Assembly (NCBI GenBank): GCA_905250025.1
Contig: CAJNOJ010000033.1
Location: forward strand, 248,001-312,000
From: Adineta ricciae
Lineage: Eukaryota > Rotifera > Eurotatoria > Adinetida > Adinetidae
DNA: 64,000 bases
Reading direction: 5' to 3'
Every line of letters begins with the position of its first letter. The stretch's first letter is position 1. A program made the position numbers and the translations under genes. Below the pieces are notes generated by a model. The model was not told the origin of the DNA. It made no database searches and worked only from the letters and a program-made list of their open reading frames with translations. This document shows positions 49,498-61,520 of the stretch, in pieces.

Positions 49498-50583
49498 CTA
49501 CAACAAGAATAATCCGAAACAATATACATACAATTGAAAGAGAAAGACCGCGACACGTTAAATTATACACACTGTCGATCAATGATTCGAACTCATTCTT
49601 CTAACTATGATAGAAAGACGAATGATTATATATGCACAGATTATTTTGTTTTGATATGTCACAATTATGTAAGAATAAATACTTACATGATTGAAATAAT
49701 ATTGAAAGATAACAAACCTGCTGACTGCATTAGAAATATTCTGCGTCGAATTATTATGGGAGATACAAAAAAACTGACACTTCGATGAATTGAGTGAAGA
49801 AATCTACTTTTGTTCAGTATATTGATAATCTTTATGTAAATGAAATTGAGCTCGCTTGGTCGACGAGCGAGGACAAAAAAATGTGTGAGAATACTATTAT
49901 CATCATTATAACATAACTGTTTCTTTCTGCTCATCGTTTATTCGTGTATGTGTGTGTGTGTGCATGTAAGTAAACAGAGTAGTTCAAGCCATCTAATCAA
50001 TTTCCGGTCGCGTCGAAGGTGTATTGAATAAAGAGTAAGTCTCTAATCTTCACGATAGGCAAAGACTATCGATTGTTATGCGATTTAGTAGTACATACGT
50101 ATATGATCGAATGTCAATAAACGAAAAGATCTGCTGGGTTATTCACGTCCTTATATGATAACGAAGAGGATCATCTTTTTAGGATGTGTAATTGTATTAG
50201 TAATTGCGAGAACAACCTTATCCAACATAGAGATATACCATTCTATTCGACATGGATTAAAGCAAAACGTATTAAGCAGTTACGAAGGATAAAACTTGAA
50301 GAACTTTCTGAACAGAGTTCTCGCTCAGAATCATCAGGTAATTGAAATGAAAAGAATTTGACTTTAAAATAAGATAAGCATGATCAATTGCTACTGCATA
50401 TCTGTACGAACTAGATGTCGCTATCACCTAAATTAGATATTGTTCATCCAGGTTTTCTATTGGTCGATTAATTGCATAACAGATATAAAAGAGACAGTGC
50501 CTTTTGTTTATCATCTTTCGTTGAATATTCGTTCATAACGATCATATATTTCTCTGAAGAATCGACAATTCTTGATTAATAAA
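49498..50583. other. Divergent upstream region, CH gene / SET gene
   Basis: 1.09 kb. It holds a GT tract (49946-49963), a reverse CCAAT element (50459-50463) and a TATA box (50484-50491) for the SET gene. Open frames at 49534-49788 (+) and 49683-49934 (-) overlap each other and have no recognisable content. Confidence 0.5.
50459..50491 (+). promoter_or_regulatory. CCAAT and TATA elements of the SET gene
   Basis: ATTGG (reverse CCAAT) at 50459-50463 is followed 20 bp later by TATAAAAG at 50484-50491, about 93 bp before the ATG. This is the best-formed core promoter in the window and predicts transcription start near 50515. Confidence 0.55.
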
Positions 50584-51691
50584 ATGTCGGGATCTACCTC
50601 AAAACAACCAAAACTTGATGGTAGGATCTAATTTAGTTATCAAGTTTTTTTTCCCAACATTATTAAATTTTAGAAGTTGAAATGCAAAAAGCATTTGAAG
50701 TCATTGGCGAAGTTCAAAACGAAATCGACCGTCTTAACGAACAAGCCAGCGAAGAAATTCTTCAAGTTGAACAAAAATACAATAAACTTCGGCAACCTAA
50801 TTACAAAAAACGTTCGTCATTTCGCAATAACATTCAATCTATAATCATTTGTTTCCAGGTTCAGACTTGATCAGCAAAATCCCATCATTTTGGATTAGTG
50901 TGTTTCTTAATCATCCTCAACTATCGGGCTGCCTAGACCAAAACGATGAAAATGTTTTACAATATCTTAAACGTGTCGATGTTGAAGAGGTAAAGAAACG
51001 AGAGAAAAACAACTTTCTAGTAATAATTTTCTTTTCAGCATGAAGATATCAAATCAGGCTATCGTATTAAATTCGTAAGTTTTTCGTTCGTGTATTTTGA
51101 TTTGTTGGAAATCATACTTGATTTCAGACTTTCGATACAAATCCATACTTTGAAAACGATTCAATCGTTAAAGAATATAGTATCACTGAATCAAGCGAAA
51201 CACAATGCAAAGCAACGCCTATTCGATGGAAAAATGTATGTTTAATCTCGGCGGACTGACAAATATGGAGGTTTGTTTTCGTCTAGGGAGCAAAAAACGG
51301 TCAATCAGCGACCAATCGAAAAACTGACGGTGACAATTCGCGTAAACGTTCCCATGATCATGAAAATGACAATGAACATGGTGCATTTATGAGTTGGTTT
51401 GTGGATACTACTGGTGAATCAGGCAATGATGAATTTGGAGAAGTTATTAAAGATGATATCTTTGTTAATCCTCTTCAATACTATTTGGTAAGCGACAAGA
51501 AGTCGAATTTTTTTCTCAGATAACACCTTTCCCCTTCGATAGGCTGCAACAACTAACGATGAAGACGAAGGTAGCGGTGGCGAGAATGACGACGACGAAG
51601 ATCCTGAAGTAAGTTGACATATGAAGTGAACTATACGAATAAACTTCGATACTTCTTCTTTCACTAGGGCAACGAAGAAGAACAAGAATAA
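50584..51691 (+). CDS. SET: SET / NAP-family histone chaperone
   Basis: About 240 residues in several exons from ATG 50584 to TAA 51689-51691. The N-terminal dimerisation helix ([38 protein letters not shown]) is very close to human SET. The earmuff domain follows: [70 protein letters not shown]. An acidic tail ([24 protein letters not shown]) closes it. SET binds histones, inhibits PP2A and forms part of the INHAT complex. One donor (near 50808) is GTTCGT, a weaker site than usual. TATA and CCAAT elements precede the gene. Confidence 0.95.
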
Positions 51692-51976
51692 TGAATATGA
51701 TTCACTCCTACGAACGTTTGTAGATTCTACTTACTAACATATCTCTCCTTCTTTCTTATCTTCTACTTTGACTAAATCATTTGTACTCGAGATGTTCGAA
51801 AGATCAATCCGGTTGTGTTCACGTCAACAATATCTGCTTTATTCAATTACTCTTGTCATTTATTTTCGTTTCTTACTATTGTCTGTCATGTCTATCATGG
51901 AGAATAAATAAAATTTTTCTCATTCAGAATTCAATTCATTCACTCGTATATCAATTTTATAGACAACGTCCATAGC

Positions 51977-53599
51977 ATGTCGAGTCTCTTCAAACTCTTG
52001 CTAATTGTACTGATGAGTTCATTTTCTATCAGTGATGTCTTTGATACTGGCCGACAAAAATATCAACAAATCGAACTGCTATCAAAATCTTCAACAGAAA
52101 CATCCTCATGTTGGCATCGAGTATTAACAATGTTGCACGAACGTTGTTCATTGGATCAATTAGATCAATATCAATCATTGATTGCTTACCAATTCACTCT
52201 TTGCCATCTATCAACAATGAACTCCGATTTGACAAGTATTGCGTGTGATGAACATCGAGTTGAGTCATGCGTTGAAAAACTTCATCAATATACAAATGCA
52301 TTCATTGGTAATTAAACTCATTTTGACAATGACGACATTCCGTGAGGATTGTTTACTTTAGCTTATACGGAATTCTATCCTTTCGTTCAAAGTGTTTGTT
52401 ATGTTCTACATGAAAAGTCATACCAATCGGAATTGACGTCACGTCTGACATATTTCCTTGAAAATTCTCAAGAAACAATAACGAAATTAGTTTCCTCGAT
52501 TCAACTGCAGACTGAACTAACACAGAAAATTAAACATCAGCAATACATTCAAGAAACAATTCTCACAAATGCAATGAAATTGAAAGATTTGGCTCGAATA
52601 AATATGGATAAAACACAAGATATTCTCAGTAATGTCATTCAAGCTGCTCGTCATGAATACGATCTACTAAAACAAGTAGAAAATTGTTCTTGAATTCAAT
52701 TTTGATTTCATTCATTGGAAGTAGATCTGTGCACTTTCACAAACAATTCAAACGATCGTACGAATTACTTGTACATATTCATTTTGGTTCTATGCTCTGT
52801 CAATGTTCGCTATTTATATGATTACCATTCCGAAACGAACAAATCGAGCGAGGTTTTTAACTTGTTGTAAATTGGTTAACAAATCAGTTTCTTTCGTTTG
52901 ATGCAGGTCAATGCTATTCTCCGGTATGTTTCTCTATGTTCTCCTCGAACGATACCTTCAAATGTCAACGGTAAATTAAAAAGATCATTTTTCCTATCGT
53001 CATTTTTGTCTCTCTTTCTGATAGATAATCAATTTCTATCAGTGGCGTTTGATTTGTTGGACATGTTGTCTATTGGTCCTGATTCGATTCGCGTATAAAT
53101 ATCAAAGTCGAACAGAAATACATCATGAGCAACTCCATCGTATCTCAACGAATCTTATGCAAACCGAAGCAACCTTCCATCGAGTATCAAGAGAATTAAA
53201 ACGTGCACGTTCACGCTCACGTTCGCGTTCTCGATCCATTCGAGCAAGACAGCGTCAAACTCAACTGCCTTCTCCACGTACGTTAACACAACTATTCGAA
53301 TTCGATTATCCTTTCGGTTCACTTTTTAGTTGTTCAAGATCGTACTAATGAAAACAAAGAAAATACTCAACCAATAGACAAGATCCCTCCTTCGCAAAGT
53401 CATCTTATCGACGATGAAAACGATCAATCATTTATCAATCATACAAACAAACGTCATTATAGTCTGCTGCTCTCTCGCGAGTAAGTTCTTCTTTCGTATG
53501 TAAAATATTCAAACTATTTATTTAAAAAAAAGACAATCTAGATCGTCGAAGCCGATACAAGTTCTACTAGAATCGAAAAAAGTCAATAGCAATATATAG
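51977..53599 (+). CDS. KAR5/GEX1/Brambleberry-family nuclear fusion protein
   Basis: The spliced product is about 430 residues. In order: a signal peptide (LFKLLLIVLMSSFSISD), a Cys-rich domain (CWHRVLTMLHERC, LCHL, CVEKL), the family-type motif YTEFYPFVQSVCYVL, and a long coiled coil (about 52430-52680). Three closely spaced membrane segments follow: FWFYALSMFAIYMITIP, SMLFSGMFLYVLLERYL and WRLICWTCCLLVLIRF. This domain order is that of yeast Kar5, plant GEX1 and zebrafish Brambleberry, which fuse nuclear envelopes. After the membrane segments comes a basic Arg/Ser-repeat tail (about 53204-53255). The membrane region needs introns at about 52677-52723, 52855-52906 and 52966-53023, which join in frame. 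The last exon could end at 53484, or after one more intron at 53599. Confidence 0.78.
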
Positions 53600-53801
53600 T
53601 GATTTGAAAATGAATCAAACAATATCTAGTCTTTCTTTAGTTAGGGTAGAAAAATGTATTTAGAGAAAAGTGGAATTGTCCACCGTTGGATACATGTTCA
53701 AATTTCGACATTCGGTCAGATTATATTTTTGTAAGTCATTGTAAGATATTAAGCCTTCTGCTGGCTTCACAGTCTTTTGAAGTTCTTTTGCTATCTAAAT
53801 T

Positions 53802-55580
53802 TCAATAAATCTCAATCAATGAAAACATTTGTTTGCCTTCTCTTACTTGTTCGTTGCTTTCCAATACGCGAAGGAGATTTCCACCTATAAGTTTGATGAT
53901 ATCATCATCTGTCCAATTATCTTGTGCTAGCAAATATTCAATTAGTTTCGGGAATTTTGAAACATCTTCGAGACGTTTTGGCGTACTACAATAAAGGACG
54001 ACATAATTAAAAGAAAATGTTGCAGTCGAAAATGATCGACAGACTTTTGAATACCATCAAAATCCCCGCCTAAACCGATACTGTCAATTCCAGCGACCTT
54101 TCGAATATGATTAATATGTGCTAGATAGAAGATTATTCACAAGGGCAAGTAGGAACAACGAAGCAATTCATCTTACCAGCAACATCGGCAATCGTGACAG
54201 GTTTCGAAGGATCACATACGAGAAATGATGGCACAAATGTGACCATGACGATACCCTTATTCTTTTTCTACAACGAAAAATATCAATTTCTTCCGCTGGA
54301 TTGCTTCCATCAACTGTAAATCATACCACTAATTCAAGTACATCATCAGGTACATTGCGCGTGTGGTTACATAGAGCATATGCTGATGAGTGACTGAAGA
54401 TCACAGGTGATTGCGTGACATTAAGTACGTTGATCATGGTTTCTTTTGAGACATGTGATAAATCAACTAACATTCCTAGTCGATTCATTTCTGTCACGAT
54501 TCGTTGACCAAAATCAGTTAGACCATTATTTTTTATCAATGTCGAGTTCACTCGATCGACTTGATTTTGATCAGCCCTATGTAAGAATTCAGCTTTGAAT
54601 TAGTTTTACCAAAGACGCGACTTACCATGGAGTATTACAATTATGTGTAAGTGTCATATATCGCACGCCCAATTGATAGAACAATCTTAGAACAGCAAAT
54701 GAACTTTCGATGGCTTGTCCACCCTCGACACCGTATAGACTAGCAATACGTTTGGCAGCGAATGCCTGTCGAATTTCTTCAGCAGTTTTAGCCATTTGAA
54801 ATACATCGGGATGTTTTGCGAGTAGACGATTCATCAGATCAATTTGTTCCATAAAACTTACTGTCGCATCTTTTCCTTGATGACTACAACTGGTATATAT
54901 TGACCAGAACTAGAATTTATCGAAAGACGAGCTTTCCTCGACAAGATGCGTGTGTCAAATATGAGCTAGAAACCTGTCCACCAACTTGACCGAGTCGTAA
55001 TCGGGTTATATCGGTATGCGATGGTGTTGAGTTCTTCACTGGATACTGAGTCATATTATGCAGATCTAAGTCATTGATTTTATTTTGAAAATTTTCTCGA
55101 ATGAGCCATGGCCAATCGTTGTGCCTGAAATAAAAATTTCTCTTCCACTTCTCATCTTCGTAAGACTTTATGAATGGTCCGAAATGATACTCCGCCAAGG
55201 TGATCACAGTGTGTTTATTAAGTGAACTTTTGATAAAGGTTATACACTGTTATCCGTACATCAGATAATCAAGTGAGAAATCTTTTTTTGAAACCTCGCA
55301 ATGACATTCTAAGCACCCTATCATTTTACATGAGATATTTAATGAAAGGATTCCGACTTCACCGCTGAATGACATTCAAAAAGAAAGAAAGCATGCACAA
55401 TGCTTACCCATCGATTAGAGGATTATTTGCGAGTATCTGAGATGTTCGTTGTTCCAAAGTTAATGGAGTTGGTTTCCGTCTACCGGCGACCACTCCGACA
55501 ATCACACCAACAACGAGACTAATAAGCAATATAGTTCCCACGCTTCCAACAACAATCAGTTGTCTTTTCGTTAGTGCCAT
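53802..55580 (-). CDS. DPEP1: Membrane dipeptidase (peptidase M19)
   Basis: Multi-exon gene of about 400 residues from ATG 55580 to a stop near 53802. A short basic cytosolic start and one TM helix ([26 protein letters not shown]) are followed by the M19 barrel. Zinc ligands are present: HNDWPW with His-x-Asp, the Glu of YGVEGGQ, and the His of DLSHVS and of IFSHSSA. The Asp of GLGGDFDG is kept too. These enzymes hydrolyse dipeptides, including cystinyl-bis-glycine, and convert leukotriene D4 in mammals. Human DPEP proteins are GPI-anchored; this one has an N-terminal anchor and no hydrophobic C-terminus. The intron after the Asp-Gly before HNDW (about 55134-55405) is long for this locus. The exact C-terminus is uncertain. 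Confidence 0.9.
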
Positions 55581-56603
55581 TGTGTTATCTTAGCAATTGA
55601 TTATGTTGTCTCGATCACGACTGTGGTCGGCCTCGTTGCACTATGTTGTAATAGTCCAATAAGCGAGAGGAAAATGTCTTAACTATCGAGAGAAATGAAA
55701 AGGGAAGAGATAACAGTATTAAAAAGAGAGAACATTGATGAGAAGAGAAAGAGAAGTGACAAACAGCAAGATCAGTACGAAAGCTATACTTGACTATTGT
55801 ACATCTATGTTGACGACACGAGAATATGCATATCTTATTTTCTCTTTTCCGTTATAAAGTCTTCAGTCAATAGATTTGCATTCATGCGGTTATTGTATAT
55901 TTCCTCTTTTTTTTTGATGATGTCATCCAACGGGATTGATCAATGTGCCCTATAAATCATTCTCGCTCTTTTTCCTTCTATTAAAAATCATGCCAATCTG
56001 ATTCTTGAAGTCGAACTACGCACGGATACGAACGTTTGTCTGTGCATTTATTTATAATAAATATCTTTCTGTATGCATGTACATTTGTCTTTATATAGTT
56101 ATTTTCGTCACACACGCACGCAAAACAAACCATTCTACTGAAGAAACGATAGATCATAACATGAGAAAATATACACACTTGAAAATGCAAAACTGAAACA
56201 AGAAATCGAAGAGTGTGTATTGTGCTAATCGTTAACAAAAAAAACGAAAGATAGTAATACGAGGTGAGAAAAGTTAATAAGGAGAAATCCATGGTACATG
56301 TATTAAAGTTAGCAAGAAAATAACAAAATTGGAATGAATGTACAGAAAAATATAACATTCGTGCAAAACTCAATTATTATTGAATGTCGTGCGCATTTGA
56401 CAGACAGATAGACAGAACGAGATAGGGATAGAAAACGAATAAAACAAAACATGCTGTCACCGGAACATCTATAAATGAGTTTTCTTTTTGAGATTGTTCG
56501 TTTGAGAAGAATGAAAAGTGTTCATGTACACAGAGAATATGGCACAAAAATAAAAACAGTTATTCTTTGTGTTTATAGACTTTCGCCTCCAAAATCAGTT
56601 TTT
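55581..56603. other. Intergenic region
   Basis: 1.02 kb between the dipeptidase 5' end and the RING gene 3' end, both on the minus strand. AT-rich, with a short GACAGATA-type repeat near 56400-56420. The 130-codon open frame at 55981-56373 (-) has a hydrophobic, low-complexity translation with no recognised family and is probably chance. Confidence 0.5.
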
Positions 56604-58122
56604 TCAATCTTCCGTTACTTTACGACGGCATGTTGGACATGAATCATTTTCCTAGAAAAAGTGAGAATCGTTCATGACATATGATTCAACAAAATGAAGA
56701 ATAGCATACACTCAACCATGTGGATATGCATGGCAAATGAAATAAATGTGTACAATGTAATTTGTTTATGACTTCTTGATCGTCAAATTCAGTTAAACAT
56801 ATCGGACATTTTTCAGCTAATTGAATGGATGTCGTTGTGGCCCTTTCATTTACAAAGCTGATCTTTGGCAATGAATCAATTTCTACTTGACTCAGTCGTG
56901 GCGGAGGCAAAGTAAAACTTAATATACGTGATAAACGTATCATGTTCTAAATCAATAAAGATTGATGTAAAAGAGGATGTCAAGTGAGTGCTATTTACTT
57001 CTATACTGTCGAATTCGTTTCGTGTACCCAAACGACCGTAGATAAGACCGAAAATAAGTTGGTCGAAATTGTTCATCGCTCCTTCCAGTGATTGTATGGA
57101 ATCGATGACAATCTCGATGGCACGACTTAAGCGTATATGTGTTACACCTGGGATGAAGTCTTGAGAGTTTATAGTTGAGGCGGAACTTGACGATGAGGTC
57201 GATGACGCACTCGATGGAGTCGCAGTTGTAGCACGCGAACTAGAGACAAAGAAAGAAATGAATATAGATTGACGTAATGAAGCTTGTCGTCTTACCGAAT
57301 ATTGAAACCAGCGCCGGATGTTGCTCGCGATGTTCGACCAAGACCAGCTGTTGTTCTTGTGGATAGATTATCGTTATCGGCTGCTAATAAATTGTATACT
57401 GATTCAACAATAGTGTCAGTAGTCGGTGAGGTTACAGGTTGTTCATCGTCTTCGTCAGATATATAAACAAGACGATACTGTCGTGGCTGAACAACAGGCG
57501 GTGGAGGAGGTATAAGTGGAGTAACTGTTGAACTGATAGGAATTGTAATTGGTATTGGCGGAGGTAGAACAGGAGGTGGAGGAGGTATAAGAGGTGAATG
57601 TGTGCTACTGGCCGGTGCTGCTGATGTGTGCGTAGCTGGAGTTATTGGTGGAATGGGTTGCCGAAAGCGTCGTGGTGCAACAGTTGGATATGCAGGTGGA
57701 ACTTGAGGTAAACGAATTTGTGATGTTGGACGACGTGTGCGTAGATTATATCGTTGTCGAGTTGTCAACGTTGTACTAACGGATGGAAATCGCGTTAATG
57801 GATGGCGCGGATCAGGTGTCAACGACCGATTTCGAAGTGAGTAACTCGTACGAGGCGCAACAGGTGGTGGTAGTCCCGTCGGTGGTGGATTGTTGCGGTG
57901 CCGTTTAGGTGGAGCATTCAAAGTATTTACAGTTGCTGGAAGAGATGGCATCGCAACTGATGATGAACCTATTTCTGAAATTGTATTTGATACTGCTACA
58001 AGTGTTCCTGTTCCGATTGCTGTTGTCGTTGTTGCGTGTCGATGATCAACATTGTTTTCAATCACATTCGTTGATCGAGTTCGTTTTCGTGTTGCCATTG
58101 ATCTTGATGGTAGCGATGCCAT
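56604..58122 (-). CDS. RING-H2 E3 ubiquitin ligase with long Pro/Arg-rich N-terminus
   Basis: Exons from ATG 58122 to TGA 56604-56606 give about 450 residues. The first exon (about 280 residues) is disordered and rich in Pro, Arg, Ser and Thr (for example LIPPPPPVLPPPIPITIPI, SYSLRNRSLTPDPRHP). A helical region follows (IRLSRAIEIVIDSIQ, MNNFDQLIFGLIYGRLG), and then a C-terminal RING-H2 finger: CPICLTEFDDQEVINKLHC, THLFHLPCISTWLS and CPTCRR. All eight zinc ligands are present in C3H2C3 order. RING-H2 proteins recruit E2 enzymes. Substrates are unknown; I cannot assign an orthologue, though the layout resembles RNF126/RNF115-type ligases. A TTG-initiated extension to 58161 is unlikely. Confidence 0.8.
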
Positions 58123-58836
58123 AGAAGAGTACACGGTTCTGTATTTTTCAAAAGACAACAATCAAGGAACTGTCTAAAAGTTGAATTTATTTGAAAAGTC
58201 TATAGATGACATTGATGGTTGACCTTTGGATCGTTTACCAACTTGCTGGAACAATAAGAGAGTTTGTTTGTTGTTATTGCTCACTATTTTCTCAACAGTT
58301 CATTCTATAGCCAATAAATGAGAATTGAACAATAGATGGCGCTTGAATTTGTATGGGAGGGTGGGTTTTTGCGGAAACATGAAGAATAATTGATTCATGA
58401 TGTTTTACATCTTTTCTATGGAATCAATCATTTATAGCAATCGCGAATGCAACTTTTGATAACAAAGACAATTGTAGTCAAAATATGAACAAAGTTTTTT
58501 TGTCGAATTCGGTGATAGATAGATACGTTTTTCGAGACAAAGAATACTAGATTTTATGCTGAAGTTGTTTTTGAATTCAATAGACACGATGAATACCAAA
58601 CTTTCTTTCGCAGATGACGTATGAATGAATATCGTTTCCAGTATATGAACATTTTCTGTTTTCATTGGTTCATGATCGATAGATAACCGAGCGCCACTAG
58701 TATATCACTGTTTCTTTTATTGTCCTTTTGTCATGTTCGTTCGTTTACTTGTTCTTTTAGATCACAACCATCGTTCGTTGTAACGTCTCAAGTCATGAAC
58801 CCATGTCAAGAGTGAAACCAGTATAATTGTTGACAA
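58123..58836. other. Divergent upstream region, RING gene / EZH gene
   Basis: 714 bp. A TTCTTTTAG acceptor-like site near 58760 and two upstream ATGs (58795, 58802) lie before the EZH start, so a short uORF is possible. The open frame at 58432-58665 (-) has no recognisable content. Confidence 0.45.
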
Positions 58837-61520
58837 ATGGCGACTACTGCTGCTGCTGCGGATTACGACAGCATAGTCGATTCAATTTGGAAAGATCGAA
58901 TTGAACGAGCGTTAAAATACGTTAGTCGAGCAATCGATTTAAAACAACGATCCGATGCTGCGTAAGAAGATTTGTATACGAATCCAAATGATTTGATTTT
59001 CCTCTTCCATCACAGACCATTGCTTGCAAAGATTGCTGAACAATACAATCGCATTCGTCGACCACGTATTTTGTCCGAAATGATATCCGATGAAAATCAT
59101 TCATCTCTCTACACGAACTGTTCCTTCGATGAACTTACTGGTGATAAAATGACCTGTTCGCTTTCGATATTACCACAAATCGATCAATTACCAAATATGT
59201 TTACTTATGTTTCCCTGCAGAGCAATTTCTTAGTAAGATTTCTGCTCGATGACGTCACTAATCAACATCGATTTCTTTTCTAGTGTGATACGATTACAAA
59301 TCTATCTAATTTAGTTTTTGATGAAAATGACGAAGACGTGAAAAATCTTCTCATTTCCATACAGTCAGATTCCTTCACCGAACAACAGCAATGTAAGGGA
59401 AAGAATATCTTCGACATCTTAGAACCAACTCTCGTTTTCCTTTAGCTATTCGACTTTTTTCATCTATGAAACGTATGAATCGTTCATCGAAAACGTCATT
59501 TTTAAATGATCGGAACAATGAATTTATATTCGATGAAGAACATCTCTTGGATTTATTGAAACGTCTCAAACAACAAGCAGAACACACATCATCACCGATG
59601 ACATCGGATGACGAAGCCAATTTGTTCAATTCATTAATTAGTAAGTCCTCTCCATTTCAATGTCTACGAAAAGCGAATCTCGACGTATGTTCTAGAATTT
59701 TACCCATCCTCCGCGGATTTAATCCGAGATCGATTTGGTACGATATTCGAATCAAAACGTTTACCACCGAAAGAATTCACTCCGAATATTGACAATAGTT
59801 CATTAGCACTTGATACAACCTTAGAGAATACATTACACTCCTATTTTATGTTGTTCTGCCGACGGTGCCATCGGTACGATTGCTTTTTGCATAAAGATAA
59901 GCCAGTTACTCCGATTTTGAATAAACCATCGAAAATGTCCAATCATATCTATCGTCCCTGTAGTCTTCAATGTTATCAAAGAAATCCGAAGTCGTGCTTT
60001 CAACAACGACGAGCCAATCTCGAACTTAAACGAAGTTACAGCGAACTGTTGGATAGTAAACCATCGACAAATGGTTTACACTCCAAACGTACGAAATCTA
60101 ATTTGATCAAAGCCGATGAAATTTCTTCGACATTCGATTTTAATTTCTCTCGGAATGGTTTGCTTTTCAAACCGTCCTTGAAACGCAAATCAACGGATGA
60201 ATTAGCGCACTGGTCAGTAAGTGACAAGTCATTATTCCGTGTTTTTTACAAAATCTTTGGCGACAATATATGTATGATCGCTGATCTGATCGATAAGCCA
60301 TGCTCACAAGTTTATACGTTTCATTTAAATGAAATTGAAATCAATGAAAAAAAGTTATTTCTACAAAAACAATTATCATCCATTGGACCTTTATTAGACA
60401 TGACGACATCGGATTCGATTGATGTGAAAATAAATGGTGTCTATAAGAAGAAGATCAATGGTGATTCAGCCGATATGCATGGAATGGAGAATGAAATGAA
60501 TATGTGCAATGGTGATGATAAGGATCATCAACAATTAGTGAGAATTTTTTCTAACGACATATAATTTTGTAGAAAGATTTGTTCATTTTTAGACAAATGG
60601 AAATCGATCTTCATCATCATCGCGTCGTTCGCATTCATCTTCGCTTCGTCGTCAACGTAGTCACCAGCATCTGCTACTAAGTCATCATAATAATTTGTTA
60701 CAAGAACAAAAACGGCATACCTATTATCCATGCGACCATGATCGTTCACTCCCATGCAATGAACACTGCTATTGTGTTCGTTCGGGGAATTTTTGTGAAA
60801 AGTTCTGTTGCTGCGAGTCAACCAAATGTGATAATCGCTTTCCTGGTTGTCGTTGTCGATCATCTTGTACCACAAAGCAATGTCCATGTTATGCTGCAGC
60901 ACGCGAATGCGATCCGGATCTGTGTACACAATGTGGCGCCGATGATTTTCGAAATGGAAATGCTAACAGTGACGAATTAATTACTAGATCAACGTGTTCC
61001 TGTCATAATGTTGCCATACAACGTAATTTACATAAACCATTGCTATTAGCAGAATCAGATGTTGCTGGTTGGGGAATTTTCACTCAAGTGAACATTCAAC
61101 GAAACGAATTCATTGCTGAATATTGTGGAGAAATTGTAAGAAGATGTATACATGTGTTTTCAAGTTTTGAGTTTGTTTTGTGTATACTTTTAGTTAACGC
61201 AAGATGAGGGTGAAATACGTGGACGAATGTATGACATGATAGGTACAAGTTTTCTATTTGATCTTAACGAAGAATATATGGTTGACGCGACGCGTCGCGG
61301 AAACAAAATTCGTTTTGCTAATCATTCAATCAATCCGAATTGTTACGCGAAAGTCATTATGGTTAATGGTGATCATCGAATTGGAATCTATTCGAAACGA
61401 TTCATAGCAGCAGGAGATGAATTGTTTTTTGATTATCGTTATGGTGCCAATCACCACTTACGTTTTGTTGGTGTAGAAAAACATGATCATGGAGATCAAC
61501 CTGATACACTGTTGCTGTGA
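58837..61520 (+). CDS. EZH2: Enhancer of zeste H3K27 methyltransferase (EZH)
   Basis: About 785 residues in seven exons, near the human EZH2 length of 746. N-terminal helix [15 protein letters not shown], then a region ending FTPNIDNSS and [21 protein letters not shown], which matches the EZH SANT1-MCSS junction. A SANT2-like segment follows ([24 protein letters not shown]). The cysteine-rich CXC domain includes [25 protein letters not shown] and [15 protein letters not shown]. The SET domain has [38 protein letters not shown] with the NHS cofactor motif, and ELFFDYRYG with the catalytic Tyr. It is the catalytic subunit of PRC2, which trimethylates H3K27. Introns are about 50-60 bp. The C-terminus has an extra tail ([11 protein letters not shown]). 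Confidence 0.96.

Noticed and set aside
49578-49600. Reverse B-box-like GATTCGAACTC
   Set aside because: No cloverleaf can be drawn with flanking sequence; probably chance in AT-rich DNA.
55981-56373. 130-codon minus-strand hydrophobic frame
   Set aside because: Low-complexity Phe/Ser/Leu/Tyr translation typical of AT-rich non-coding DNA; no clear start context or family.
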